Shown here in pieces: positions 38,500 to 48,892 of a stretch of DNA of 64,000 bases. Source of the DNA: Marasmius tenuissimus. Lineage: Eukaryota; Basidiomycota; Agaricomycetes; Agaricales; Marasmiaceae. Position 1 is the first letter of the stretch. Every line of letters begins with the position of its first letter. The notes beneath the pieces were generated by a model. That model made no database searches and was not told the origin of the DNA. It saw only the letters and a list, made by a program, of their open reading frames with translations. Both the position numbers and the translations under genes were made by a program. The stretch lies in assembly GCA_029532415.1 (NCBI GenBank), contig JAQOTA010000050.1, positions 2,976,001 to 3,040,000 of the forward strand, written 5' to 3'.

Positions 38500-40654
38500 A
38501 TGAGCGGCCTAGCTGACGAACTTCTCGCTGACCTCGACGGAGATGATGGCCAAGAATTCAACGAAGAAGAGGAGGAACAAAAACAGGATACCGGATCCAT
38601 GGGACCACCACCGCTACCCTTGAAGAGAAAGGCAGTTGATGACTTGGAAGAGGAGGACATGGAGGATGCCGAGAATGGCGAGGAGGATGAAAAGCAGGAA
38701 GTTGGCGGCTTAGTTCTTCCTGGAGGTGTAAAGCCCGCTGATGAGCTCGATGCGGAGGACGTGCAGCAGATGGATTTGGGTGGTATCGAGGATGTTGGGA
38801 AGATTGCGAAACTAGAGGGTAGTAAGAGAATGAACGATATTTTGAAGGTGCGCGTATACTTTCTGTTAGCGTTCTGCAATCCAAGATTCACCTTTCGAAC
38901 GTTTACAGGAAATCGAGAAGTACCAGGAAAGCCCCAGCACAGCCGAAGCCATGGCTCTCCCGGCACATATGAATCCGGAATATAACCTCATTGTTCAGGC
39001 AAACAATCTTTCGGTGGATGTCGACAATGAGATTTTGGTCGTTCATAAGGCAAATACAACGTCAGTTGCTTTCTTGTCTCGTGTTATTGATCGTTCTTCC
39101 CTTTTTTCCCTGATTCATACAGTTCATACGCGACCACTACGCAACTCGATTTCCCGAATTGGAACAGCTGGTTACAGATCCCTCGATGTACATACGGGCG
39201 GTCCTTGCGCTCGGGAACAATGAAGTATGTGACCACCACTATTGTGCTGGACTAGCTGCTGACGGTCTTGCTGGCCCAAAGGACCTCACGAAAGTGGATT
39301 TGTCGGGTGTACTCCCCCCAGCGATAATCATGAGTGTTGTCGTCACGGCTACCACAACACCTGGAAAACAGCTCTCCAAAGTTGGGTGGACGGCAGTTGA
39401 GAAAGCTTGTGAACTTGCGGATCGATTGGAAGAGGCAAGGAAGAAGGTTGGTCTCGCGAGTTCCAAACTGCAACATCCACCCGTCTGATTGAGTCACCCC
39501 CTCCTTGCAGATATTCATGTACGTCAGTTCTCGGATGAACGTCTTGGCGCCGAATCTTTCCTCCATCGTTGGTACTACAACTGCTGCCAAACTTCTGGGT
39601 GTTGCTGGTGGTCTCAGCGGTATCGCGAAGATGCCCTCCTGTAACGTTCATGTGAGTCATGAACCGTGCGCGTCATGTTCGTGGGGCCCGATTTTGACAA
39701 ATCATCCCATTTCGCAGCTCTTGGGTGCACAAAAGAAGATCACCGCAGGATTTTCCACCGCCACACAGCGCAGACACACAGGGTTTATCTTTCAGTCAGA
39801 TTTAGTGACCCAGACGCCCCCTGAATACCAGTTGAAGATCCAACGAACGGTTGGAGCAAAGGCCGTGCTGGCTGCACGAATGGACCTGGAACGACAACAG
39901 AGGGATGGTATGTGCTCAGTCAGTTTCTTCATGTTCCGAGCCCTAACAACTGTTCATAGGAAGCTATGGGGAAGGTCTGAGAGAAAAGATTGAGAAGCAC
40001 ATAGATCGACTCGCCGCTCCGCCACCGTCGAAAGTTATCAAGGCTTTACCAATACCAAATGACGGCCCAAAGAAGAGGCGTGGTGGCAAACGGTACGGAA
40101 ACTAGTTGTGCTGTTTCTCCAAGTTGACGACTAATGTTTGTTATGCACAGAGCGCGGAAAGCCAAGGAAGCATACGCTCAGACGGAACTCCGAAAGTTAC
40201 AGAATCGTATGGCATTTGGAGAGGCCGAGGAGGAAGTTGGTGCCTTCGATCAAACGAAGGGCATGGGTATGATAGGTGCGGGTACTGGCAAAGTGAGAGC
40301 CAGTATCGGAGAATCCAAGTCCAAGGGTGAGTTCCTATTCATTCGCCATACTTTCGCGATCTCGTTCTGATGTCTTCTGTAATTCGTAGCGAAAATGTCC
40401 AAGGCGAACAAATTGCGGACAGCCGCACTTACCCGTGCCGCACAATCATCGACGTCGGGAACTGCAACTTCATTGAGTGTCACGCCTGCACAAGGTAATG
40501 CTATCTTATCTCACTCAATCCCATTCATACCGACCGTTATATTGCAGGGTTCGAGCTCACAAATAGTGCGAGCCGTGCAGCCGCCGTCAAGGCAGCCAAC
40601 GAGCGTTGGTTTGCACAGGGTAGTTTCTCCTTTGTGGGTCAGAAGGGCACGTAG
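38500..40654 (+). CDS. PRP31: U4/U6 snRNP splicing factor Prp31
   Basis: Start codon at 38500 ([16 protein letters not shown]), with a long acidic leader. The NOSIC/Nop region reads [47 protein letters not shown] and [20 protein letters not shown]. The Nop signature [21 protein letters not shown] is complete. The C-terminal PRP31 domain follows ([41 protein letters not shown], and FSFVGQKGT at the end). The domains run in the usual order and the length (about 540-560 aa) is normal. Prp31 clamps the 15.5K protein/U4 snRNA stem and holds the U4/U6.U5 tri-snRNP together. About nine short introns interrupt the gene and all read as GT-AG. Confidence 0.93.
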
Positions 40655-40852
40655 AACAGATGCGCTGAAGATAGCATGTATTTTACTTCTCAGATATAAT
40701 GAATGTCCGTCTGTGCGATGAGTACGGTACGATATGGTAAACTCCACACCGCTGTTCAAGAATTAGGCTAGAAATACACAAGATACAGATGCATGTACAC
40801 CACCCGCCGTGGTAGAAGAATAAGTGATAGGCAAGAAATCCAAGAGAAGGCC

Positions 40853-41602
40853 TTATGCTTGGCCAGGATGAGCGGTGGCAACGGTTTTACCCGTTACTGC
40901 GCTCTGTGTAACATCGATGAAGCCCTTCTTGGTGCCAGTGGTCTTCTGTTTGGTTTGGTAATCTCTAATGGCGGAGCGAATTGCATCTTCAGCCAGCACT
41001 GAGCAAACGGGTCATTAGAATACTTTTCTGAAGAGGGAAACTAGATAGGCGACTTACTTGAACAGTGGAGCTTGACAGGGGGTAAGCAAAGCTCCTTTGC
41101 AATCTCTGTGTTCTTTATCTTGCCAGCTTCCTCGAGCGAAAGGCCCTTGACGCGTTCGGTCATATACGAGCTGGAGGCAATAGCACTACCACAGCCAAAT
41201 GTTTTGAACTTGACGTCGGATATGATGCCCTTTTCGTCCACACGTATCTGGAGTTTCATGACGTCCCCGCAGCTATAAGAAAAAATGTGTACAATGAGCT
41301 GGTAACTTTGCAGAAAAAACTCTTTGCCACTCACGCAGGGGCGCCAACCAGTCCAGTACCGACGTCGATATCAGTTTTGGGAAGAGAACCAACCTGAGGA
41401 AATTTATCAGATTAGGCTGATCTAGACTGAGCGAAAAGGAACTACGTACATTTCTAGGCCTTTCGTAGTGTGAAATCACTTTTTCATGGTACCCACGGGC
41501 CATCACAGGCCGCATTGCGGTCCTTGAGACTGCTGCCACTGAGGGCCGTGAAGCGTTGAGAACAGATTTTGCGAGTACTGAGCGGAACATTGTGAAGGAC
41601 AT
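40853..41602 (-). CDS. ISU1: mitochondrial Fe-S cluster scaffold protein Isu1
   Basis: Exon 1 has a presequence ([19 protein letters not shown]...[16 protein letters not shown]). The next exons carry [29 protein letters not shown], then [18 protein letters not shown] and [16 protein letters not shown]. The three conserved cluster-ligand cysteines (APACGD, FGCGSA, LHCSML), the aspartate after the first, and the LPPVK chaperone-binding motif are all present. The stop is at 40853. Isu1 is the scaffold on which Nfs1-Isd11 assembles clusters in the matrix, with transfer through Ssq1/Jac1. Two in-frame ATGs are possible (41602 and 41590); both leave a normal presequence. The gene is divergent from TAF9 with about 220 bp between start codons. 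Confidence 0.95.
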
Positions 41603-41823
41603 GCAAGTCAGTGGGAGAGTTTTAAACTGAGTGCGGTGACGAAAGGAACTCCCCCGGAATCCGAGTCCGACCGGCAAGACCACGTGACTGTATCTGTAAT
41701 CTGATAAAGACTGAAACAACTTTTACCCGCTCTGATCCTCGGCAAAGCGGCACGCCGTTCCCGCACGTCACCCAACAGCTCCAAGTGGGTCACCAAGATT
41801 AGGTCAGCCAGTACACTGCGGCA

Positions 41824-42663
41824 ATGGCAACTCTGTCTTCCAAACCAACTGACAATCTTCCGCCGACTGCAAGAGCTATTGCTCTTATTCTATCATCGAC
41901 TCCGTCAGTTCAGGACGCGCAACCCGGTGTACTGCATCAACTTCTCGAATTCGCGAATAGATATACCCAACATGTTCTTACGGATGCAAGAGTGTACGCT
42001 GAACATGCTGGCAGACAAGAAAAGCTAGAGAATGAGGACGTCGTCCTCGCTGTACAAGCTCGCGTAGGATGGGAGTTTGGAGGACGAGTACCCCCAGAGG
42101 TTAGTTCATGTACCGCGTTCTGTTGATATACCCCTCGAACTGACGCGTTCTACGCATTCTAGTATACCATGTCGTTAGCTACACAAACCAACGCAGTAGC
42201 ACTCCCAGCAGTTCCAGAAGTCTTCGGAGTTCGACTACCACCCCAGTCTGAATGCTTGACGTCCATCAACTTTGATCTAGTACCCAACAAACCGCCTCCT
42301 GGCATCAAAATATACGACGAGGAGATCGAGGAGATTGAAGAGTCCGAATCTGAGGAAGAGGACGACGATGAAGACATGGAGGAGGCACCAATACCAGAAC
42401 ATTCGGGCTCTGCACGGGATATTTCCATGTCGCAGGAACCTTTCCAGGAAGCACCTTTCCCCATTACCGCTCAGGCGCCGTTCGAAGACGTGATCATCTC
42501 TGGTCCCAAGGACAATGGTAGCGATATAGATGACGATGAGGATGGTCTCTTTGCTGGTGGAGATGCCGATAGTGATGGTATGGAGGAAGTACAAACAGGC
42601 GCAGGGGACGAGACAATAAATGGCACGAAACGGAAATTGGTGGAAGAAGACGATTACGATTAG
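41824..42663 (+). CDS. TAF9: TFIID subunit TAF9 (TAFII31), histone-fold
   Basis: Exon 1 (to about 42099) encodes the histone fold: LPPTARAIALILSSTP, VLHQLLEFANRYTQHVLTDA, VYAEHAGRQEKLENEDVVLAVQAR. Exon 2 continues YTMSLATQTNAVALPAVPEVFGVRLPP and LTSINFDLVPNKPPP. The histone fold plus the conserved AxQxNxxPLP..FG.RLPP...L....F segment is the TFIID-31 signature. The rest is a very acidic tail ending KRKLVEEDDYD. TAF9 pairs with TAF6 in TFIID and SAGA. The product is about 258 aa. The gene converges on SEC12 with 87 bp between stop codons. Confidence 0.92.
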
Positions 42664-42750
42664 GAAAAGGCTACATCCGGGTATGTACTTAGTGATAGTC
42701 ACCTAGTGTTCTACTCATATTCATATGCTATATTCATAGTGTAATAATAG

Positions 42751-44496
42751 TTACTGAAGCAAGGACTTTTGTATGGCAAAGGCAACAAACAAGACGAGGA
42801 TTGCAAAGAGGATTACCATGAATCCCCAGCCTGTACATCCATATCAGCATGGCTCGCTATACAGTGTTTCAAAGACTTGCCTGAGCTCGCGACCTGCTCT
42901 GGTAGCCTGACCACCCGTATCGAGTTATCGGCACTGCTCGATGCCAAGAACTTTGAAGTAGGGTTGAAAACGACGGTGGTTGGCGGAAAGTCGTGGGCTT
43001 TAAGGATAGTGGATACCGACTGCACAGAGAATCAGTAGGTGTCCAGACACCAACCATGAACAAGTTACCGCAAGTGTGTTCGCGTCGAGTAACCCAACGC
43101 TCAAATCTGAAGAGCCATATCCGAGGAACTTCCCGTCGGGACTGTAAGTCGTCCATTAATACTGGTGCCTGTACTCGGCATCATTCCCGCACCTTGATGA
43201 GAAACAAACCAAACCTCCGTCTCCTACTTTCTTTAATTTCTCGACGGTCCAGGCCTTTGTGTCCCATTTGCAGACATAACCTTGCCGCGGTGCTGACTTC
43301 GATCGAGTCCGTGGAGGAGCAGTGTTAATGATGGTATATAAGACGTCCGGGTCGGTGGGATGTTGCCTGCGTAAGGTAAGGACAATACAATTAGCAGATA
43401 GCACGGGAGGAGAAATTAGAGTTCAGGTACCTAACCGATCTGAACGTCCCGCCAGAGTTGCCAGCCAAGTTTGAGGGAACGTCGATGGTTTTCTCCAATT
43501 TGAGTGCGGCCACGCCCGTAGTGTTTTTGGCCTTTTGTTTTCCCTTCTTATTGGGGCTCGAGCCTGCGACCGTTTCGGCAACTTCGGGCACCGAGTAGAC
43601 CTGGAGATTGGCCGTAGTGGCAACGATAACCTGGAAGGGTTGGAGTGAGCAACAGATATGTACGGCGAGATTTGGAATGTACGTTGTCTCTCGAGAATGT
43701 AACGTCGTAAATCTCTTGCTCGGTGGTGACAGGTGTGGCAACAGGGGCCAAGGAAGGGTAGGCAAGTAAATGAAGCTGGAGTAAACGTCAGGTCAGATAG
43801 ACTTGAATGAAAACATTCATACGCACTGTCTGTGGACCTGCTACAGCCAACATGGTACCATTCGGTGAGAAGACTGTGACTTTCTAGTTGGTGGTTCAGT
43901 TGGAGTCGCAAGTACAGTCGGATGCTTTCTTGCTGACCTGGAAGTCATCCTCCCCCGCCCTCAATTCTAGGGTTCCTTGTGTCCGGACAAGTGAAATCCT
44001 GTCGAGAAAACTTGTAAGCAAAGGAAGTGCAAATTAGCAATACTCTTCGTACTTCTTATCTTTGACGTTGAAAACACGACAATTCTCATTGAGACCTTTC
44101 TCCACTTGTTCAGGAGCACTGTTAACACCGCATGCAAGGTCGCTAGCCTGTCATTCCAAACACTCTTAGCTCAGTTTAGTACCGCGAAATTACACCAGAA
44201 ACACAGACCTTCGGATGAGCTGCCATACTCATAGGCGCGTCTTCTCCTTTCGCTAATTCAAATTCATCTTGGAGGTCAATCGACAAATCTTCCCCAACCG
44301 CGTACAACCTCTGTTGACCGTCTTTAGCAAAATTCATTCTGGGTACAACACTGGATGAATGACTTGCCAGCTTGTTCTTAATGCCACTTTTCGAAGCACC
44401 TCCTCCGCCTCCAAAAACTACCTGGTTGTCCGAGATGAAGGTTGAAGAGTATACGGGGAAGCCTTCAAAAGAGTGTGGTGTGTGTTTGACGCGCAT
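42751..44496 (-). CDS. SEC12: Sar1 guanine-nucleotide exchange factor Sec12 (WD40, ER membrane)
   Basis: Start codon at 44496. The N-terminal exon carries FGGGGGASKSGIKNKL, which matches the K-loop of Sec12/PREB that binds potassium and catalyses exchange on Sar1, including the invariant Asn. WD40-like blades follow: PMSMAAHPK, KVTVFSPNGTMLAVAGPQT, LAPVATPVTTEQEIYDVTF, VIVATTANLQVYSVPEV, SPDGKFLGYGSSDLSVGLLD and VVFNPTSKFLASSSADNSIRVVRLP. The last exon ends in a single hydrophobic anchor (FMVILFAILVLFVAFA), as expected for a type II ER protein. It starts COPII coat assembly at ER exit sites. The gene is split into about ten short exons. Confidence 0.88.
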
Positions 44497-44694
44497 TTTG
44501 AGGACAGAACGGAAATTCTCGCGTATGGAATGACGTGGTCGAGGGGGAGTAAAGCCAGAGCAAAGCAGTTCTTAGGTGCTGTTGCACGTGGATTGATCGT
44601 ACCCGCGGCCCGGCTTTCCGGCACTAATAAGGAAACGGCGTTCACGCCCGTTTCGCTGACTTCATTCTACTCCTGAAGTCGCTCCTCTCCCTTC

Positions 44695-46982
44695 ATGGAT
44701 GCCACGGGCATTCGTCGTGCTTTCGGGATTGGTGATGGGTACGTTTGCTTTAGCTTTACTCAGAAAATACTCTCAATTTACTTTGACTCCTTCAGATTCT
44801 CAAATGTTCGACCTGTGATCCTGCCAGAACTCACCACCGCAACCGTCATCGGAATTTCTGTTGCAATAGCAGGGAACATTCTGATTTCTCTTTCCCTCAA
44901 TATCCAGAAGCTGGCGCACAAGCGACTAGACGCAGATAAATCGACCTCAAACACTCCCAATGAAGCCTATTCCAGTCCCAGTTCTGGTCATCGCCGCGTG
45001 GATACAATGTACGAAGAGGACGAAGACTCAGACGACACCGCTGCTACACCCCGTCCGAACACAAACCTGACACATTCCGAAACACAGGCTCTCGTTCCTT
45101 TCCCTCACGCAGGTTCTTCCCGCTATGGCTCTATCGATCACCACCCCGACTTGAAGCCATCTGGAAGATCATTAATTTCGCGCTTGCTCCCGCGGAAAGC
45201 AGCAGTTGCATCGGCCGATGCTATACCTACGATACCTGTCGAGGTCGTGACTGAGCAGGAGGCCCTACGAAACGTGAATGGTCCACCCAATGGCCACAAA
45301 AAGGACGATAAGAACCCGCACGAAACTAATAATAACGACCCCAGCAATAGTAACGAGAGCGAGTACCTCAAGAGCAAGCTATGGTATGATTTCTCGTATT
45401 CACAAAACCGTAGGAAACGTTAATGAAGCTCACTGCCGTAGGTGGACAGGATTCTTACTCATGAATGTGGGCGAAATGGGTCAGGGTCTCGATCAGTGTC
45501 AATAATAATGTGCTCCGAACGCTCATGATTTTTCAGGCAACTTCATATCATACGCTTGGGCCCCTGCGTCTATAGTAGCGCCTCTGGGCACGGTATGTCT
45601 TCCCCGTATGAATTGACAGCAAAGTTGATCGCCTCTCTTCACCAGTTCGCCCTCATTGCCAATTGTTTTTTCGCCCCCTTGATTCTTGGCGAAAGGTTTC
45701 GAAAGGTGGGGTGTCGTCCTTCGGATCAAAAGGGGTCAGTGGAAAACTGAAGCTTTGCAGCGTGATCTTTTCGGCATCATGATCGCAATTATTGGCGCAG
45801 TAACTGTCGTTTTGGCCTCAAATGCCTCTAGCGGCCGCCTTAGTCCGGACGAGTTGGTCAAAGCCATCTCGCAGATACCGTTCCTTGTATATTCATGTTT
45901 GTATCTTGTTGGCATCGCGGTGCTTGCGACCCTTTCGGAAGGACCGTTGGGACAGGAATGGGTCTTGATTGACGTAGGGTTGTGCGCACTTTTTGGTAAG
46001 CATATCTCTCTCTCCCCTTCAGGCAAGTAGTTCTCATCTTTCTGTAGGGGGGTTCACTGTGCTATCAACGAAAGCTGTCTCAACGCTGTTGACGATGCAA
46101 TGGTCCCAGGTCTTCACTAAAATCATCACTTATCCTGTTATCCTGGTGAGGATAGAACCAACCCTTTGCAGTCGTTCATGATTGACGCAATCACATTGCT
46201 ATCCTAGGTCCTTGCGGTGACAGGGGTTGGTCAGATCCGATATTTAAATAGGGCTTTGATGCGGTTTGACAGCAAAGTAGGTCAATTCCAAGAGAACATC
46301 TGACAAAAATAACCTCGAATTAGATCGTCATTCCAATACAATTCGTCTTCTTCAATCTTTCCGCCATCATTGGCTCTGCAATCCTCTATGGCGATTTCAG
46401 GAAAGCCAATTTCCACCAAGTTGTCACATTCCTATACGGTTGCGGAGCGACATTCCTCGGCGTTTTTATCATATCGTGGACACAAGAGTCAAAAGATGGA
46501 GATGAAGGTGCTGGAGAAGAAGAACGTGAACAGGAGGAAAACGCCCCGCGGGAGGGCCAACCTGAACCACAGATAGGTTCAGGTTCATTGGGCCGTAGGA
46601 GACTGGCGACGCTGGTTCTTCCCTCTGGGATTAGCCATCACGATTTGCGGCATAAACGTAGCTCGCCCAGTGTCATGGGAATTTCACCTGCCCAGGTCGG
46701 TTCATGAGTATGCTTGAAGCCGAACGTGATCCTGACCGTAATCTCTAGCCTCTCTTACTTGTTCATACACCACCGAGGGACGTCCCGCTTCGAGATATAG
46801 AGAGGGGCTTCGATCGCACCTTCGCGACGCCTGACTCGGTCAGTAGGCGGCGGGCTTTGAGTTGGTTCGGTGAACAACCCTCACGACGAGCGGTGATTGG
46901 TCGTGAACGCGATGAAGGTGGGAGATCGACAAGAGATAGTAGTGTCATGAGCAGGGCCAACGTCGGTCACTCGGGGCGATGA
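44695..46982 (+). CDS. NIPA-type magnesium transporter/permease (DUF803)
   Basis: The first membrane helix is TTATVIGISVAIAGNILISLSLNIQKLAHKR. Then comes an unusual hydrophilic insert of about 145 residues (Ser, Asp, Pro rich) before the second helix in WWTGFLLMNVGEMG. The core is typical NIPA: NFISYAWAPASIVAPLGT, ALIANCFFAPLILGERFRKRD, IAIIGAVTVVLAS, FGGFTVLSTKAVSTLL and VVTFLYGCGATFLGVF. A C-terminal tail of about 170 residues is hydrophilic and Arg/Ser-rich. NIPA proteins transport Mg2+ or act in endosomal/plasma membranes; substrate specificity is not evident from sequence. About eight exons, stop at 46980-46982. It is divergent from SEC12, with 198 bp between start codons. Confidence 0.87.
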
Positions 46983-47104
46983 ATCTAGGCCAATATACAC
47001 ATTCTTGCGAGGACGATTTGTTTGGGCAGCTTCGTTAATTCGAAACTACTACATCCACATCTATTGTATAACAAGTATCTACATTCAACTTAAATTGATT
47101 TACG

Positions 47105-48545
47105 TTACAAGAATGTTCTAAGATACTCGGTCAGGGCCAGAAGTGCCAAACTCTGTCCGTACGGCATGCTAGTGAGAGGAATCTTTTTGTAGCCATCGAT
47201 GTCAGGGAAAACGGGTGTGCCAAAGGACACCAACTTCAGCTCTCCTGCGTCAGTGATGTTTTCAATGACCGCCTGTATCGCCAGTTTAGCAGCATTTACG
47301 TAGCGTTCCTCCTTGGGTATTAACCGTAGACGGATGGCTTTCATGATCCCATAGGCAAAACCAGCGGTGGCAGAAGCCTCGAGATAGGATGTATCGTCGT
47401 CGATTATGGTATGCCACAACCCAGTCTTTGCGTCCTGGTACTTGACCAGCGCGTCGATCTGTGCAATGAGAGATGTCACCAAATGCAGGCGAAGACCGTC
47501 GGTTTCGGGCAGCTGAAGCATCTCGATAAAGTCGGGGATTGCCACCGTCACCCAACAATTACCGCGTCCCCACCTGGCTCGTGCAAAATGGTGCCGACCT
47601 TCGAAAGTCCAAGCTATCAAAGTAATCAGAAACCTTGCCGCCTATCAACCGTAAGCAAAAGAACACGCACCATGGAACCAAAGCCCAGTCTCAAGATCCT
47701 GGAGATATTTAATACTGTGGGAATCACATTCGGGTGTGTTCGTGTGGGGTATGGGGGTGCACTCACTGAAGCAGAAATTGCCTCTTGGCCTCTTCGACGT
47801 AATGCGGACGCTGAAGCACAAGGCCGATCTTGGCAAGGGGCATAACGGACATCATGAGCGTGTCGTCCCATAGCTGTTGGTAGTGATCCGCGAGATAGGT
47901 TATATGTTGCAGTCCGCCTTCCTCCGTGCGAGGCATGTCGAACATGACCCATTCGGCCCAAGAATCCAGGTGGGCGTGATAGTCAGCGCGCTTGCTTTCG
48001 TGAAGATACGCGGCAGTGAGAAGAGGAGACATGGTGTTCACGTTCTACATAATTAGGCGAGGGATTACGCGTGGAAGAGGGACCATCAATGGTGTATCGT
48101 ACGTACCTTGGTGGTTCCAATCTCAAATCGGTCGCGGAACCAAGAAAGTGCGATGTCAAGGGCATCCTGATCATTGCTGATTTGGTGAAATTTGAGCAGT
48201 CCGTAAAGGCCTACAGTATAGCCCGTAGTCTGCAAACTGGATCGCGAGCTGAGTAAGGGTGTTCGTACCAATTCCATGAGTCCACTGGTGGCTGATTAGA
48301 TGACGAGTAAGAATCAAGTGAGCGGGATTTGAATACCTCCCAGTCATTCCAACCCTTAGTATCAATTACCCTCCCGTCCGCTAAGGGCATCAGAAACTCG
48401 CCAGTCTCATCCTTGATATTCACGAGACAGTTTATCAAGCTTTTGATTTTGCTAACGGCGGAAACCTAAAATTGAGGGTGAGCGTGCAGACGCTGTATCA
48501 TGAGCTGAAGCTCACCTTTAGAGGGTTGATATTCCTTTCCGACAT
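47105..48545 (-). CDS. glycoside hydrolase family 105 (unsaturated rhamnogalacturonyl hydrolase)
   Basis: Starts MSERNINPLK at 48545; about six exons. Recognisable blocks, in order: GRVIDTKGWNDWE, WTHGIGLYGLLKFHQ, DALDIALSWFRDRFEIG, NVNTMSPLLTAAYLHE, YADHYQQLWDDTLMMSVMPLAKIG written here as positions near 47900-47800, TGLWFHGWTFEGRHHFARARWGRGNCWV, and TSYLEASATAGFAYGI. The WDDTLMM aspartate corresponds to the catalytic Asp of GH105, and WGRGN.WV with the EASATAGFAYG strand are family signatures. Such enzymes hydrate the unsaturated uronyl residue left by rhamnogalacturonan lyases. No signal peptide is visible, so it probably acts inside the cell on imported disaccharides. That fits its divergent neighbour, a sugar-acid-type MFS transporter. 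Confidence 0.85.
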
Positions 48546-48892
48546 GATAGAGAGTCGAGATGAAGCAAGGTCAAATCAACATCATGGTGGTTTCTTATAC
48601 ACTTGGGGTAACTCCCGGAATAGCCGGTGCGTTCTTCCGGGCCGCAAAAATCAGAAGATGCCGCCCTGTATTCAAATTTCAAATTTTCTTCCCCGCCCCC
48701 ACCTCTCAGACGACTCCATCCTTACACGATTTTGTCCCATGGGGGCTGGTTTTATTGAATTCCCGAAATTGATCCTGCTTTAGCCATGGTCACAAGGCCC
48801 CGCCTGCATGTGTTGGTGCCTTGAACGCCCAATATTTAAAGCTAGAGGTTACGACTTGGTGCACTTTCACCTCCTTCAGTGCGACCGCAAGC
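48546..48892. promoter_or_regulatory. shared divergent promoter, GH105 and MFS transporter
   Basis: Only 347 bp separate the two divergent start codons. An AT-rich segment (CCCAATATTTAAAGC, near 48830) could serve as a TATA-like element for the transporter. No perfect binding motif for a known pectin regulator was identified by eye. Confidence 0.45.
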
